Below are positions 19,727 to 29,530 of a DNA stretch of 64,000 bases, one piece after another. Location of the stretch: contig NZ_JHVJ01000017.1 in NCBI RefSeq assembly GCF_000620085.1, forward strand, positions 75,008 through 139,007. Direction: 5' to 3'. The DNA is from Marinobacterium jannaschii DSM 6295. Lineage in GTDB: Bacteria; Pseudomonadota; Gammaproteobacteria; Pseudomonadales; Balneatricaceae. Each line of letters opens with the position of its first letter. Positions within the stretch are counted from its first letter, which is position 1. Below the pieces are notes generated by a model. That model saw only the letters and a program-made list of their open reading frames with translations. It ran no database searches and was not told the DNA's origin. A program made the translations under genes and the position numbers.

Positions 19727-20119
19727 TTAGAATACCGTGCAGATCACTTCACCACCGACACCCGCAGCGCGAGCAGCGCGGTCAGTCATGACACCCTTGT
19801 TTGTAGAGACAATAGCGACACCCAGGCCAGCAGAAACTTTAGGCAGCTCTGTAGAACCTTTGTAGATACGCAGGCCTGGACGGCTTACGCGCTTGATCTC
19901 TTCAATTACCGGCTTACCTTCGAAGTATTTCAGCTCGACAGTCAGTACTGGCTTAGCTTCGCCTTCTACTGCGTAGTCAGCGATGTAACCTTCGTTCTTC
20001 AGAACTTCAGCTACAGAAACCTTCATTTTGGAAGACGGCATGGACACGGCCTGCTTTTCAGCCATGTGGCCGTTACGGATACGGGTAAACATATCCGCCA
20101 GTGTATCTTGCATACTCAT
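19727..20119 (-). CDS. rpsH: Ribosomal protein uS8
   Basis: 16S rRNA-binding assembly protein, 130 residues, beginning [17 protein letters not shown] and ending GGEVICTVF. In E. coli it represses the spc operon by binding mRNA at rplE; the equivalent site was not identified here. Confidence 0.98.
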   Translation of the reverse strand: MSMQDTLADMFTRIRNGHMAEKQAVSMPSSKMKVSVAEVLKNEGYIADYAVEGEAKPVLTVELKYFEGKPVIEEIKRVSRPGLRIYKGSTELPKVSAGLGVAIVSTNKGVMTDRAARAAGVGGEVICTVF

Positions 20120-20203
20120 GCGTATTTACTTCCTCTCTTGTGCAGCGCGACGCGGTAGCAGTAACCTGCCCTGACCGCCGCGCTTACCGATTGACCAGCC
20201 GGA

Positions 20204-20509
20204 TTACCAGCTAGCCTTCTTCAGACCCGGAATGTCGCCACGCATAGCAGCTTCACGCACTTTGTTGCGGCACAGGCCGAACTTGCGGTAAACGCCGTGT
20301 GGACGACCAGTCACCTGGCAGCGACGCTGCTGGCGAACCGGGTTAGCATCACGAGGCAGCTTCTGCAAAGCTACCTGCGCATCCCAAACCTGATCTTCAG
20401 AAGAGGCTGGGTTGCGGATGATTTCTTTAAGCTCAGCACGTTTAGCAGCGTACTTAGCGACGGTCTTAGCACGCTTGGTTTCGCGTGCCTTCATTGATTC
20501 CTTAGCCAT
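20204..20509 (-). CDS. rpsN: Ribosomal protein uS14, long form
   Basis: Small-subunit head protein, 101 residues, with [20 protein letters not shown] near the C terminus. The length and the lack of the double Cys-X2-Cys ribbon mark it as the zinc-independent long form. An 84-base spacer separates it from rpsH. Confidence 0.97.
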   Translation of the reverse strand: MAKESMKARETKRAKTVAKYAAKRAELKEIIRNPASSEDQVWDAQVALQKLPRDANPVRQQRRCQVTGRPHGVYRKFGLCRNKVREAAMRGDIPGLKKASW

Positions 20510-20521
20510 GATATACCCCTA

Positions 20522-21061
20522 TCACTTCTTGAACGGGAAGTTCAGGGCGGCCAGCAGGGCACGACCCTCGTCGTTAGTCTGAGCAGTGGTGGTGATGGTG
20601 ATATCCATACCACGCAGACGATCTACCTTGTCGTATTCGATCTCAGGGAAGATGATCTGCTCTTTAACACCCATGCTGTAGTTACCACGGCCGTCAAAAG
20701 ACTTAGGGTTCAGGCCACGGAAGTCGCGGATACGTGGGATAGAGATATCTACCAGGCGATCCAGGAATTCCCACATACGCTCACCGCGCAGGGTAACTTT
20801 GCAACCAATCGGCCAGCCTTCACGAACTTTGAAGCCAGCGATAGATTTGCGAGCCAGAGTAACAACAGGCTTCTGACCAGCAATAGCAGTCATATCAGCT
20901 ACTGCATTTTCCAGCAGTTTCTTGTCGCCCAGTGCTTCACCAACACCCATGTTCAGGGTGATTTTAGTTACACGTGGCACTGCCATTACGTTAGGGCTGT
21001 TCAGCTCTTCTTTCAGCTGCAGCTTAACGGAATCGTTATAAAGCGCTTTCAATCTAGACAT
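20522..21061 (-). CDS. rplE: Ribosomal protein uL5
   Basis: 5S rRNA-binding central protuberance protein, 179 residues. Visible are [34 protein letters not shown] and [20 protein letters not shown]. It starts after rplX with a 14-base spacer. Confidence 0.98.
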   Translation of the reverse strand: MSRLKALYNDSVKLQLKEELNSPNVMAVPRVTKITLNMGVGEALGDKKLLENAVADMTAIAGQKPVVTLARKSIAGFKVREGWPIGCKVTLRGERMWEFLDRLVDISIPRIRDFRGLNPKSFDGRGNYSMGVKEQIIFPEIEYDKVDRLRGMDITITTTAQTNDEGRALLAALNFPFKK

Positions 21062-21075
21062 GTCATCAACTCCCC

Positions 21076-21390
21076 TTAGCCGACCAGTTCGCCGGTGGAC
21101 TTGAAGATGCGCACTTTAGTGCCGTCTTCAAGCAGTTTGAAGCCCACACGGTCACCCTTGCCAGTCTGAGCATTGAAGATTGCAACGTTAGAAACAGCGA
21201 TAGCCGCTTCTTTCTCAACGATGCCACCCTGCTGCTGAGCCATTGGGTTCGGCTTCTGGTGCTTCTTAACCATGTTGATGCCAGAAACGATCAGACGATC
21301 GTCGGCCAGGACACGTACGACTTTGCCACGTTTGCCCTTGTCTTTACCTGCGATGACGATGACTTCATCGTCGCGACGAATTTTGCGCAT
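21076..21390 (-). CDS. rplX: Ribosomal protein uL24
   Basis: Assembly-initiating large-subunit protein, 104 residues, with the KOW motif near the start ([19 protein letters not shown]). A terminator-like hairpin lies between rplN and this gene, 36 bases before its ATG. Confidence 0.98.
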   Translation of the reverse strand: MRKIRRDDEVIVIAGKDKGKRGKVVRVLADDRLIVSGINMVKKHQKPNPMAQQQGGIVEKEAAIAVSNVAIFNAQTGKGDRVGFKLLEDGTKVRIFKSTGELVG

Positions 21391-21422
21391 TTTAACCTCT
21401 TTCCTACTACCCTCTCATGCTC

Positions 21423-21454
21423 AAAAACGCCAACGCCTCTCGGCGTTAGCGTTT
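21423..21454 (-). terminator. Terminator-like hairpin inside the spc operon
   Basis: On the minus strand a stem of 11 paired bases per side with one internal mismatch (AACGC-x-AACGCC with GGCGTT-x-GCGTT) has a 4-base loop and is followed by five T residues. It sits in the 96-base rplN-rplX spacer and has the form of an intrinsic terminator, suggesting partial termination or attenuation. Confidence 0.7.
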
Positions 21455-21486
21455 TCACATAAACCAAGCTACACGGAGCTTGATCT

Positions 21487-21855
21487 TTACAGCACTTCAG
21501 GCGCCAGGGAAACAATTTTCATGAACTTCTCAGAGCGAAGCTCACGCGTTACTGGGCCGAAGATACGAGTCCCGATCGGGGCATCGTTTGCGTTCAGCAA
21601 AACCGCAGAGTTAGTATCAAAGCGGATTACTGAGCCATCAGAACGACGAACACCTTTACGGGTACGCACTACGACAGCTTTAAGAACCTGACCTTTCTTC
21701 ACTTTGCCACGCGGAATGGCTTCTTTAACAGTGACTTTAATGATGTCACCAACACTCGCGTAACGACGGTGAGAGCCGCCAAGGACCTTAATACACTGCA
21801 CACGCTTGGCGCCGCTGTTGTCAGCAACATCAAGCATCGATTCAGTTTGAATCAT
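21487..21855 (-). CDS. rplN: Ribosomal protein uL14
   Basis: Large-subunit protein at the intersubunit face, 122 residues. It begins [19 protein letters not shown] and has the signature [15 protein letters not shown]. It opens the classical spc segment; an 83-base spacer separates it from rpsQ. Confidence 0.98.
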   Translation of the reverse strand: MIQTESMLDVADNSGAKRVQCIKVLGGSHRRYASVGDIIKVTVKEAIPRGKVKKGQVLKAVVVRTRKGVRRSDGSVIRFDTNSAVLLNANDAPIGTRIFGPVTRELRSEKFMKIVSLAPEVL

Positions 21856-21922
21856 GGTCTACTCCACAAACTCTATTAAGCGGCTGCCTGCCGTTACTAC
21901 TGACAAGCAAGCCGGTAATGGA

Positions 21923-21950
21923 GCGAAGGGGCTATATATTACACCTTCGC
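21923..21950 (-). other. Hairpin overlapping the rpsQ stop region
   Basis: GCGAAGG/CCTTCGC form a perfect 7-bp stem with a 14-base AT-rich loop, overlapping the last codons of rpsQ. There is no T tract after it. It may mark the end of the S10-segment mRNA or a processing site. Confidence 0.45.
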
Positions 21951-22202
21951 TGCACGCTCTTCAATGCGAACCAGTGACCAAGTTTTGGTCTTTGAGTGCG
22001 GACGGGTCTCGGCGATAGTCACCAGATCACCCATTTTGCACTCATTTTTGTCGTCATGAGCATGCAGTTTGGTGGAACGCTTTACAAACTTACCGTAAAT
22101 CGGATGTTTTTCTTTGCGCTCAACCATAACTGTGATGGTTTTATCCATCTTGTCACTTACAACGCGACCGGTCACAGTTCGAGTACGTTTTTCTGCGCTC
22201 AT
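21939..22202 (-). CDS. rpsQ: Ribosomal protein uS17
   Basis: 16S rRNA-binding OB-fold protein, 87 residues, with [21 protein letters not shown] at the start and a typical [20 protein letters not shown] segment. It is the last gene of the S10 segment, two bases after rpmC. Confidence 0.98.
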   Translation of the reverse strand: MSAEKRTRTVTGRVVSDKMDKTITVMVERKEKHPIYGKFVKRSTKLHAHDDKNECKMGDLVTIAETRPHSKTKTWSLVRIEERAAKV

Positions 22203-22204
22203 AC

Positions 22205-22396
22205 TTAGTTACCTGCCTTTTCGTTAAGCACCGTCTTAATGCGAGCAATGTCGCGACGCACCTGACCCAGCAGGTGGCTCTGCCCCAGCTGACCAGTAGT
22301 CTTCTGCATACGCAGATTAAACTGCTCTTTCAGAAGACCCAGCAGTTCCTGCTGAAGCTCTTCGACGGACTTTTCACGCAGTTCGATAGCTTTCAT
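22205..22396 (-). CDS. rpmC: Ribosomal protein uL29
   Basis: A 63-residue helical protein near the peptide exit tunnel and trigger factor site, with [17 protein letters not shown] at the start. I chose the ATG at 22396, which overlaps the rplP TGA by one base (TGATG) and gives the usual length; a GTG one codon upstream is also open. Confidence 0.96.
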   Translation of the reverse strand: MKAIELREKSVEELQQELLGLLKEQFNLRMQKTTGQLGQSHLLGQVRRDIARIKTVLNEKAGN

Positions 22397-22809
22397 CACA
22401 TCACCGTCCGTTTAACAATAGTTGTTGCAACAGGCAGTTTGGCCGCAGCCAGGTTGAATGCTTCCGCAGCCAGATCTTCAGGCACACCGCTCATTTCGAA
22501 CAGTACTTTACCAGGCTGAATCTGAGCTACCCAGTATTCAACGTTACCCTTACCTTTACCCATACGTACTTCCAGAGGCTTGTTCGTAATAGGTTTGTCA
22601 GGGAAGATGCGAATCCAGATCTTACCACCACGCTTTACGTGACGAGTCATGGTACGACGAGCCGCCTCAATCTGGCGGGAAGTGATACGGCCACGGCCTG
22701 TGGCCTTAAGACCGTACTCGCCAAAGCTTACCTTGCTACCGCGCTGAGCCAGACCGCGGTTGCGGCCTTTCATCACCTTACGGTATTTCAGTCGTTTTGG
22801 TTGTAGCAT
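22396..22809 (-). CDS. rplP: Ribosomal protein uL16
   Basis: Late-assembly protein near the A site, 137 residues. It begins [19 protein letters not shown] and has the signature [20 protein letters not shown]. It precedes rpmC with a one-base overlap. Confidence 0.98.
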   Translation of the reverse strand: MLQPKRLKYRKVMKGRNRGLAQRGSKVSFGEYGLKATGRGRITSRQIEAARRTMTRHVKRGGKIWIRIFPDKPITNKPLEVRMGKGKGNVEYWVAQIQPGKVLFEMSGVPEDLAAEAFNLAAAKLPVATTIVKRTVM

Positions 22810-22820
22810 CGACGTCTACC

Positions 22821-23501
22821 TCACTTACCTTTCTTCTTAGGCGCTTTCTTCTCAGCACGTACCTGTTCGATACCGCCGAGGACTTCGCCTTTGAAGATCC
22901 AGACTTTAACGCCAATCACACCGTAAGTAGTGTGCGCTTCGTAAGTAGCGTAATCGATGTCTGCACGCAGAGTGTGCAGAGGCACGCGGCCTTCACGATA
23001 CCATTCTGTACGAGCGATCTCAGCGCCACCCAGACGGCCGCTAACCTGCACTTTGATACCTTTAGCGCCCAGACGCATAGCATTCTGAACCGCGCGCTTA
23101 GTAGCACGACGGAACATAACACGACGCTCCAGCTGACTAGCAACGCTCTGCGCTACCAGCTTGGCATCCAGTTCAGGCTTGCGTACTTCTTCGATGTTGA
23201 TGTGAACTGGCACACCCATCATCTGAGAAACTGCATTACGCAGCTTCTCTACGTCTTCGCCTTTCTTACCAATCACGATACCCGGACGGGCAGTGTGAAT
23301 AGTAATTTTTGCATTCTGAGCCGGACGTTCAATTTCGATACGGCTAACAGATGCGTTCTTCAGCTGCCCTTCCAGGTACTCACGTACCTGCAGATCGTTC
23401 AGCAGCTTGCTTGCGTATTCGCTTTTGTCGGCATACCACACAGACGTGTGGTCTTTAACAACGCCGAGACGAATACCGGTCGGATGTACTTTCTGACCCA
23501 T
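22821..23501 (-). CDS. rpsC: Ribosomal protein uS3
   Basis: Small-subunit protein at the mRNA entry tunnel with mRNA helicase activity, 226 residues. It has [14 protein letters not shown], the KH domain [14 protein letters not shown] and a Lys-rich tail. Confidence 0.98.
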   Translation of the reverse strand: MGQKVHPTGIRLGVVKDHTSVWYADKSEYASKLLNDLQVREYLEGQLKNASVSRIEIERPAQNAKITIHTARPGIVIGKKGEDVEKLRNAVSQMMGVPVHINIEEVRKPELDAKLVAQSVASQLERRVMFRRATKRAVQNAMRLGAKGIKVQVSGRLGGAEIARTEWYREGRVPLHTLRADIDYATYEAHTTYGVIGVKVWIFKGEVLGGIEQVRAEKKAPKKKGK

Positions 23502-23526
23502 TTCGAACTCTCCTAGCAGTCAGCTC

Positions 23527-23856
23527 TTAGTCAGCCACCTTGACGGTGATGTGGCAGGTGCGCTTCAGTATACGGTCAGCGCGACCCTTCGCACGCGGCT
23601 TAATGCGTTTCATAGTCATACCTTCGTCAACGAAGATAGTAGAAACGCGCAGCTCGTCGATATCAGCACCTTCATTATGCTCTGCGTTTGCAATCGCAGA
23701 CTCCAGTACCTTCTTCACGAGCGCCGCACCCTTTTTCGGGCTGAACGCAAGGATGTTCAAGGCATCGGCCACAGACTTACCGCGGATCTGATCAGCGACC
23801 AGACGGGCCTTCTGGGCGGAGATGCGTGCGCCTTTGAGTTTAGCGGCAACTTCCAT
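23527..23856 (-). CDS. rplV: Ribosomal protein uL22
   Basis: Lines the peptide exit tunnel, 109 residues, with [18 protein letters not shown] and the hairpin region [18 protein letters not shown]. Two adjacent ATG codons occur; I chose the second (MEVAAKLKG), which has a G-rich site at better spacing. Confidence 0.96.
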   Translation of the reverse strand: MEVAAKLKGARISAQKARLVADQIRGKSVADALNILAFSPKKGAALVKKVLESAIANAEHNEGADIDELRVSTIFVDEGMTMKRIKPRAKGRADRILKRTCHITVKVAD

Positions 23857-23869
23857 CATCTAACCCCCC

Positions 23870-24148
23870 TTACTTCTTCTTGGCCTTCTTGTCGGCTGCG
23901 TGACCACGATAAGTACGTGTAGCAGCAAACTCACCCAGTTTGTGACCTACCATGTCTTCAGTGATATACACTGGGACATGCTGACGGCCGTTATGTACTG
24001 CAATCGTCAAACCGACAAAGTTCGGGAAGACGGTAGAACGACGAGACCAAGTCTTAATAGGACGACGCTCGTTGTTCTCAATTGCAGCTTCTACCTTTTT
24101 CAGCAGATGAAGGTCGATAAATGGACCTTTTTTCAGTGAACGTGGCAC
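23870..24148 (-). CDS. rpsS: Ribosomal protein uS19
   Basis: Small-subunit head protein, 92 residues, beginning [20 protein letters not shown] and containing [15 protein letters not shown]. It lies between rplB and rplV. Confidence 0.98.
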   Translation of the reverse strand: MPRSLKKGPFIDLHLLKKVEAAIENNERRPIKTWSRRSTVFPNFVGLTIAVHNGRQHVPVYITEDMVGHKLGEFAATRTYRGHAADKKAKKK

Positions 24149-24167
24149 AGCTGTATCCTCAACCTAG

Positions 24168-24995
24168 TTATTTGGCTTGACGACGACGTACGATCAGTTT
24201 GTCCGTACGCTTGTTCTTACGGGTCTTGTAGCCCTTAGTTGGAACGCCCCATGGAGTAACAGGGTGACGACCACCAGAGGTACGACCTTCACCACCACCA
24301 TGTGGGTGATCAACCGGGTTCATTGCAACACCGCGAACGGTTGGACGAACACCACGCCAGCGCGTAGCACCAGCTTTACCCAGCTGACGCAGGGAGTGTT
24401 CAGAGTTGCCAACTTCACCCAGTGTCGCACGACACTCGATAAGAACTTTACGCATCTCGCCAGAACGCAGACGCAGAGTTGCATATGCGCCTTCACGTGC
24501 AACCAGCTGAGCAGAGGTACCAGCGGAACGCGCCATCTGCGCGCCTTTACCTGGTTTCAGCTCGATACAGTGCACTACAGAACCCACTGGAATGTTACGC
24601 AGCGGCAGAGTGTTACCTGGCTTGATAGGAGCATCTTCGCCGGAAACGATCTGCGCACCGGCGCTAATGCCTTTAGGTGCGATAATGTAACGACGCTCAC
24701 CGTCTGCGTATTTCAGCAGCGCGATATGAGCGGAGCGGTTTGGATCATATTCCAGACGCTCAACAGTCGCTGGGATTCCGTCCTTGTTGCGACGGAAATC
24801 GATAACACGGTACTGCTGCTTGTGACCACCACCAACGTGACGAGTCGTGATACGACCGTTGTGGTTACGACCACCAGTCTTGGATTTCTTCTCAACCAGC
24901 GCTGCATGAGGCTTACCCTTATGCAGTTCAGAGTTGACCACCTTGACCAGGTGACGACGTCCAGCAGAGGTCGGCTTAGTTTTAATCACTGCCAT
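24168..24995 (-). CDS. rplB: Ribosomal protein uL2
   Basis: Highly conserved large-subunit protein needed for subunit association and peptidyl transfer, 275 residues. The signature [19 protein letters not shown] near the C terminus contains the key His. Confidence 0.98.
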   Translation of the reverse strand: MAVIKTKPTSAGRRHLVKVVNSELHKGKPHAALVEKKSKTGGRNHNGRITTRHVGGGHKQQYRVIDFRRNKDGIPATVERLEYDPNRSAHIALLKYADGERRYIIAPKGISAGAQIVSGEDAPIKPGNTLPLRNIPVGSVVHCIELKPGKGAQMARSAGTSAQLVAREGAYATLRLRSGEMRKVLIECRATLGEVGNSEHSLRQLGKAGATRWRGVRPTVRGVAMNPVDHPHGGGEGRTSGGRHPVTPWGVPTKGYKTRKNKRTDKLIVRRRQAK

Positions 24996-25010
24996 TTTTT
25001 AAACCTCCAA

Positions 25011-25307
25011 TCACTCGCCACTAAGGAAATCGATTTCAGAACCGTCGACCAGGCATACGTAAGCTTTACGAATATCGTTGCGCTTACCCAGACCACGCGC
25101 AGTACGCTTGGTCTTGCCTTTGATGTTCACAATGTTGACGCCTTTAACTTTAACGTCGAACAGAGTTTCTACCGCGGTTTTGATTTCCGGTTTGGTAGCG
25201 TCTTTAGTTACGCGAAAAACAACCTGCTGAGAACCCTCAGCTACGATGGTTGCTTTCTCAGAGATGTGCGGACCCAACAGCACTTTGTAGATGCGTTCCT
25301 GGTTCAT
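25011..25307 (-). CDS. rplW: Ribosomal protein uL23
   Basis: Docking site for trigger factor and SRP at the exit tunnel, 98 residues, with [15 protein letters not shown] at the start. Its ATG overlaps the rplD stop by four bases. Confidence 0.97.
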   Translation of the reverse strand: MNQERIYKVLLGPHISEKATIVAEGSQQVVFRVTKDATKPEIKTAVETLFDVKVKGVNIVNIKGKTKRTARGLGKRNDIRKAYVCLVDGSEIDFLSGE

Positions 25308-25909
25308 GCAAGCACCTCCTCAACCTTTTTCAGCGCAGGCACAGTAACCAGCACTTTTTCGAAACCGACCAGAGAGACCGGATCGATAGCAGCAACGTCG
25401 CGTACGTCTACGTGAGGTACGTTACGTGCAGCCAGGTACAGGTTCTGCTCAACGTCTTCAGTGATCAGCAGTACGTTGTCCAGCTCAAGCTCGTTCAGCT
25501 TAGCTACAAATGGTTTTGTCTTAGCAGATTCCAGAGCGAAATCTTCGACAACTACCAGGCGTTCCTGACGAACCAGCTCAGAGAAGATGCAGCGCAGCGC
25601 GGCGCGGTACATTTTCTTGTTTACTTTCTGAGCATGATCGCGCGGCTGAGCCGCGAAAGTAACACCGCCGCTACGCCAGATCGGAGAACGGGAAGTACCG
25701 GCACGGGCACGACCTGTTCCTTTCTGACGCCACGGTTTAGCACCGCCACCAGATACCGCAGAGCGGTTTTTCTGAGCTTTAGTGCCCTGACGTCCACCGG
25801 CCAGGTATGCCGTAACAACCTGATGCACCAGCGTTTCGTTGAATTCTTTACCAAAAGCCAGGTCAGATACTTCTACAGCACCACCAGCTCCAGTCAAATT
25901 CAGATTCAT
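25304..25909 (-). CDS. rplD: Ribosomal protein uL4
   Basis: Exit-tunnel protein, 201 residues, with the loop region [21 protein letters not shown]. In E. coli L4 also represses the S10 operon through its leader, by termination and translation control. The leader before rpsJ here is short, so the same mechanism is uncertain. Confidence 0.97.
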   Translation of the reverse strand: MNLNLTGAGGAVEVSDLAFGKEFNETLVHQVVTAYLAGGRQGTKAQKNRSAVSGGGAKPWRQKGTGRARAGTSRSPIWRSGGVTFAAQPRDHAQKVNKKMYRAALRCIFSELVRQERLVVVEDFALESAKTKPFVAKLNELELDNVLLITEDVEQNLYLAARNVPHVDVRDVAAIDPVSLVGFEKVLVTVPALKKVEEVLA

Positions 25910-25920
25910 TGCAAACCCCC

Positions 25921-26559
25921 TTAGGCGCCAGCTTTAACAGCCGGTTTAACGATTACGTCACCGCCGGTTGCGCCCGGAACAGCACCTTTAATCAACAGCA
26001 GGTTACGTTCCGCATCAACGCGAACGACTTCCAGAGTCTGAACGGTTACACGCTCAGCACCCATGTGACCTGCCATCTTCTTGCCTTTCCACACGCGGCC
26101 AGGAGTCTGACATTGACCAATAGAACCCGGAGCACGGTGAGACAGAGAGTTACCATGAGTCGCGTCCTGAGTACGGAAGTTCCAGCGCTTAACGCCGCCC
26201 TGGAAACCCTTACCTTTAGACTGACCGGTAACATCTACTTTCTGACCTGCTTCGAAGCGCGCAACAGTCAGCTGATCGCCAACGTTGACTTCTTCGTCAC
26301 CAGACAGGCGGAACTCCCACAAACCACGACCAGCTTCTACGCCAGCTTTAGCGAAGTTACCTGCTTCTGGCTTAGAAAGGCGGTTAGCCTTCTTAGAACC
26401 AGTAGTAACCTGCACCGCTGCGTAGCCGTCGGCTTCCTTGCTCTTAACGCAAGTAACGCGGTTCGGATCCACTTCGATGACGGTGACTGGCACGGACACG
26501 CCGTCTTCTGTGAAGATACGGGTCATACCCGCTTTACGTCCGATTAGACCTACAGACAT
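25921..26559 (-). CDS. rplC: Ribosomal protein uL3
   Basis: Initiates large-subunit assembly and reaches the peptidyl transferase centre, 212 residues. It has [16 protein letters not shown] and a [20 protein letters not shown] segment that includes the Gln methylated in E. coli. A 114-base spacer with a small hairpin precedes it. Confidence 0.98.
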   Translation of the reverse strand: MSVGLIGRKAGMTRIFTEDGVSVPVTVIEVDPNRVTCVKSKEADGYAAVQVTTGSKKANRLSKPEAGNFAKAGVEAGRGLWEFRLSGDEEVNVGDQLTVARFEAGQKVDVTGQSKGKGFQGGVKRWNFRTQDATHGNSLSHRAPGSIGQCQTPGRVWKGKKMAGHMGAERVTVQTLEVVRVDAERNLLLIKGAVPGATGGDVIVKPAVKAGA

Positions 26560-26606
26560 TTTTCTACCTCTTGCCAGTTGTGTACGGGGCTGTCACCCAC
26601 TATGGC

Positions 26607-26622
26607 TGCCCTTTCCAGGGCA
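26607..26622 (-). other. Small hairpin in the rpsJ-rplC spacer
   Basis: TGCCCT/AGGGCA form a perfect 6-bp stem closed by a GGAA tetraloop on the minus strand, 48 bases before rplC. There is no T tract. It may serve mRNA stability or translational control. Confidence 0.5.
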
Positions 26623-26673
26623 TTCCACAAATAGCGCTTCATTAATAAATTAAATCTGCGCAGTGCCTTATCA

Positions 26674-26985
26674 TTAGCCGAGGCTGATCTGCACTTCTAC
26701 ACCCGCAGCAAGATCCAGTTTCATCAGTGCGTCAACAGTCTTTTCTGTTGGCTCAACGATGTCCAGGACACGCTTGTGAGTACGGATTTCATACTGATCG
26801 CGAGCGTCTTTGTTGACGTGCGGAGAAACCAGAACTGTGTAGCGTTCTTTGCGGGTTGGAAGTGGGATCGGGCCACGCACCTGAGCACCCGTCCGTTTCG
26901 CAGTATCTACGATTTCCTGCGCGGATGAGTCGATCAGGCGATGATCAAAGGCTTTCAGACGAATACGAATTTTCTGATTCTGCAT
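26674..26985 (-). CDS. rpsJ: Ribosomal protein uS10 / NusE
   Basis: Small-subunit head protein that also acts with NusB in antitermination. The product is 103 residues from the ATG at 26985 ([19 protein letters not shown]); an upstream ATG three codons earlier is open but gives a longer end than usual. It is the first gene of the S10 operon and has its own promoter at 27055-27083. Confidence 0.98.
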   Translation of the reverse strand: MQNQKIRIRLKAFDHRLIDSSAQEIVDTAKRTGAQVRGPIPLPTRKERYTVLVSPHVNKDARDQYEIRTHKRVLDIVEPTEKTVDALMKLDLAAGVEVQISLG

Positions 26986-27054
26986 TTCGATCACACATTT
27001 CCTAGGTGTTTTTTAACGGCAAAAGCCGACCTCCCCCATTTGCAGGGGACGCAA

Positions 27055-27083
27055 ATTCTAATGACTGGTGATTTTTTCGTCAA
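27055..27083 (-). promoter_or_regulatory. Predicted strong sigma70 promoter of the S10 operon
   Basis: TTGACG (27083-27078) and TAGAAT (27060-27055) are separated by 17 bases on the minus strand. The predicted leader is about 60 bases and holds a small CGGC-TTTT-GCCG hairpin, far shorter than the 172-base L4-responsive leader of E. coli. Confidence 0.8.
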
Positions 27084-27100
27084 GCATTAATTACAAATAT

Positions 27101-27132
27101 AAAAAAAGGGGCTCCCTAAGGAGCCCCTTTTT
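27101..27132 (-). terminator. Intrinsic terminator after tuf
   Basis: An 8-bp stem (GGGGCTCC/GGAGCCCC) with a 4-base loop and a long T run on the minus strand, 21 bases after the tuf stop. It separates tuf from the S10 operon transcriptionally. Confidence 0.92.
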
Positions 27133-27152
27133 CAGCAATTAGCTATCGGAGA

Positions 27153-28376
27153 TCAGGCGATGATCTTAGATACTACGCCAGCACCGACAGTACGACCACC
27201 TTCACGGATGGCGAAACGCAGACCGTCTTCCATCGCGATTGGGTTGATCAGGGTAACAGACATCTGGATGTTGTCACCTGGCATTACCATTTCAACACCC
27301 TCTGGCAGCTCACAAGCGCCAGTGATGTCAGTCGTACGGAAGTAGAACTGTGGACGGTAGCCTTTAAAGAATGGCGTGTGACGACCACCCTCTTCTTTAG
27401 ACAGTACGTATACTTCACCTTCGAACTGAGTGTGAGGAGTAATAGTACCTGGCTTAGCCAGTACCTGACCACGCTCAACTTCGTCACGCTTAGTACCACG
27501 CAGCAGCGCACCGATGTTCTCACCTGCACGACCTTCGTCCAGCAGCTTACGGAACATCTCTACACCAGTACAGGTCGTCTTGGTAGTTTCTTTAATACCA
27601 ACGATTTCGATCTCTTCGCCAGCCTTAACGATACCACGCTCTACACGGCCAGTTACTACAGTACCACGACCGGAGATAGAGAATACGTCCTCGATAGGCA
27701 TCAGGAATGGCTGATCGATTGCACGCTCTGGCTCTGGGATGTAAGTATCCAGCGCTTCTACCAGTTTCTTAACCGCAGTCGTACCCAGTTCGTTGTCGTC
27801 CTGGCCGTTCAGGGCCATCAGCGCGGAACCTGCGATGATTGGAGTGTCGTCGCCCGGGAAGTCGTAAGTATCCAGCAGCTCACGCAGTTCCATTTCGACC
27901 AGTTCCAGCATCTCTGCGTATTCTTCAGAGTCAACGCCGCCGCAATCTTCAGCCAGCAGGTCAGCTTTGTTCAGGAATACTACGATGTAAGGTACACCTA
28001 CCTGACGGGACAGCAGGATGTGCTCACGAGTCTGAGGCATAGGGCCGTCAGTCGCACCACATACCAGGATAGCACCGTCCATCTGAGCCGCACCGGTGAT
28101 CATGTTTTTCACATAATCCGCGTGCCCTGGGCAGTCAACGTGCGCGTAGTGACGGATTGTAGAGTCATACTCTACGTGAGAGGTCGCGATGGTGATACCA
28201 CGCTCACGCTCTTCCGGTGCGTTGTCGATCTGATCAAACGCTTTCATTTCACCGCCGAAGACTTCCGCGCATACGCGAGTCAGTGCTGCAGTCAGAGTAG
28301 TTTTACCGTGGTCAACGTGGCCGATGGTACCAACGTTAACGTGCGGTTTTGAACGCTCAAAAGCTTCTTTTGCCAT
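27153..28376 (-). CDS. tuf: Elongation factor Tu
   Basis: GTPase that delivers aminoacyl-tRNA to the ribosome. The 407-residue product has the G1 loop GHVDHGKT at 19-26, [15 protein letters not shown] and the NKAD-type motif (LNKADLL). The ATG at 28376 gives the standard [16 protein letters not shown]. It lies downstream of Thr-Tyr-Gly-Thr tRNA genes, the tufB arrangement, yet its downstream neighbour is rpsJ, the tufA arrangement. secE, nusG, rpsL, rpsG and fusA are absent on either side. Confidence 0.97.
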   Translation of the reverse strand: MAKEAFERSKPHVNVGTIGHVDHGKTTLTAALTRVCAEVFGGEMKAFDQIDNAPEERERGITIATSHVEYDSTIRHYAHVDCPGHADYVKNMITGAAQMDGAILVCGATDGPMPQTREHILLSRQVGVPYIVVFLNKADLLAEDCGGVDSEEYAEMLELVEMELRELLDTYDFPGDDTPIIAGSALMALNGQDDNELGTTAVKKLVEALDTYIPEPERAIDQPFLMPIEDVFSISGRGTVVTGRVERGIVKAGEEIEIVGIKETTKTTCTGVEMFRKLLDEGRAGENIGALLRGTKRDEVERGQVLAKPGTITPHTQFEGEVYVLSKEEGGRHTPFFKGYRPQFYFRTTDITGACELPEGVEMVMPGDNIQMSVTLINPIAMEDGLRFAIREGGRTVGAGVVSKIIA

Positions 28377-28429
28377 CAGGTTTTTCTTCCACAACCGTTA
28401 GTATTTTTGACAAACGCCAAATATGACAA

Positions 28430-28457
28430 AGGGTAGATATATTGCTACATCTACCCT
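28430..28457 (-). other. Hairpin between tRNA-Thr(GGT) and tuf
   Basis: AGGGTAGAT/ATCTACCCT form a perfect 9-bp stem with a 10-base loop in the spacer between the tRNA cluster and tuf. Only three T residues follow on the minus strand. It could be a processing site or a partial terminator separating the tRNA and tuf transcripts. Confidence 0.6.
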
Positions 28458-28469
28458 AAATCATAAAAC

Positions 28470-28544
28470 TGGAGCTCATGGGCGGATTTGAACCGCCGAC
28501 CTCACCCTTACCAAGGGTGTGCTCTACCCCTGAGCTACATGAGC
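28470..28544 (-). tRNA. tRNA-Thr (GGT anticodon)
   Basis: A full cloverleaf with acceptor GCTCATG/CATGAGC, anticodon stem CACCC/GGGTG with loop TTGGTAA, T loop GGTTCAAATC and encoded CCA. It is last of four clustered tRNAs, corresponding to thrT before tufB in E. coli. Confidence 0.97.
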
Positions 28545-28556
28545 ATAACAACATAT

Positions 28557-28631
28557 TGGAGCGGGTAGCGGGAATCGAACCCGCCTCTTCAGCTTGGAAG
28601 GCTGAGGTAATAGCCACTATACCATACCCGC
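28557..28631 (-). tRNA. tRNA-Gly (TCC anticodon)
   Basis: Acceptor GCGGGTA/TACCCGC, anticodon loop CTTCCAA, T loop GGTTCGATTCC and encoded CCA. It corresponds to glyT in the E. coli cluster. Confidence 0.97.
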
Positions 28632-28641
28632 AAAGCGGCAA

Positions 28642-28725
28642 TGGTGGTGGGAGGTGGATTCGAACCACCGAAGCTCGCGCGTCAGATTTACAGTCTGATC
28701 CCTTTGGCCACTCGGGAATCCCACC
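28642..28725 (-). tRNA. tRNA-Tyr (GTA anticodon)
   Basis: Class II tRNA with a long variable arm. Acceptor GGTGGGA/TCCCACC, anticodon stem CAGA/TCTG with loop CTGTAAA, and encoded CCA. It corresponds to tyrU. Confidence 0.97.
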
Positions 28726-28750
28726 ACGCTAGTCGCTATACTTCAGAAGA

Positions 28751-28826
<76 letters not shown>

Positions 28827-28849
28827 CGTTCACTGCTGAAGTGGCGCGT

Positions 28850-28878
28850 ATATTACCCAGCGACCCTGGTGCTTGCAA
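28850..28878 (-). promoter_or_regulatory. Promoter of the tRNA-tuf operon
   Basis: TTGCAA (28878-28873) and TAATAT (28855-28850) with a 17-base spacer on the minus strand, followed by a GC-rich discriminator (ACGCGCC) typical of stringently controlled stable-RNA promoters. The TAA stop codon of the upstream SPOR-like gene is the first half of the -10 box. Confidence 0.75.
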
Positions 28879-29527
28879 CCCCCCGACAAGGTTTTTTTTC
28901 AATTTTTATCAAATTATATGACTTTCTTAGTACAGCCTTGATTTCACTGGATAAATCATGACCAGAAGGCAGTACCAGACGCAGCTGATAACGTGCAATC
29001 TGCTGCATTTCCGTGGTGAGGCGTAACTCCGCTGAAAGAGCGCCCGCCCCTTCAAGGCGTGACTGCATCGCCCGGGCATCAGCCAGCGATGAAAAGCTCC
29101 CCAGAAGAAACTGCATACCCGCCTCACCTTCTCGGGTTTCGGGCACCACTCCCAGGCGATCCAGCTGGTCGAGCATTTCCAGCCGCGCCCCGGGATCAGC
29201 CGGCGCCTCGACGGTCAGACTATACCCCGCCAGCGCCTGCTCGGAGAACTGCTGCCGCTCGGGATGGTAACCGGCCTTAATCAGGTATTCAGAGATCCGC
29301 TCAGCATCCGCCAGCCAGCGGATGCCACTGACAAAGACGCAGTCACCATCAAGCCGGGCGTTTTTACGCGGCTCCAGTTCAGTGGAATCAAGCTCAGAGA
29401 TAAGACGTATTTCGGGAACAGAGGAGGACCGGGCAGGGAGCGAGGGTTCTTCCTGCAGAATGGCGTAGCGCAGCAGCAGGATGCCATTAGCCAGCAGGCA
29501 GATCAGAAAACACCAGCGCATCAACAT
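28853..29527 (-). CDS. Membrane-anchored SPOR-like protein, function unknown
   Basis: A 224-residue protein with one N-terminal hydrophobic anchor (WCFLICLLANGILLLRYAIL, about residues 5-24), a linker and a C-terminal half resembling a SPOR repeat (MQFLLGSFSSLADARAMQSRLEG). SPOR domains bind denuded septal peptidoglycan. An earlier segment with VFVSGIRWLADAERISEYL may be a degenerate second copy. It follows coaX by three bases and is likely co-transcribed with birA and coaX. The last codons overlap the tRNA operon promoter. No specific function can be assigned. Confidence 0.7.
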   Translation of the reverse strand: MLMRWCFLICLLANGILLLRYAILQEEPSLPARSSSVPEIRLISELDSTELEPRKNARLDGDCVFVSGIRWLADAERISEYLIKAGYHPERQQFSEQALAGYSLTVEAPADPGARLEMLDQLDRLGVVPETREGEAGMQFLLGSFSSLADARAMQSRLEGAGALSAELRLTTEMQQIARYQLRLVLPSGHDLSSEIKAVLRKSYNLIKIEKKPCRGVASTRVAG

Positions 29528-29530
29528 TAC

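Noticed and set aside
22797..23516. Long plus-strand open frames across the ribosomal cluster (also 24177-25415 and 27378-28352)
   Set aside because: They are antisense to highly conserved ribosomal protein and tuf genes, show no family features, and follow from the codon bias of the real genes.
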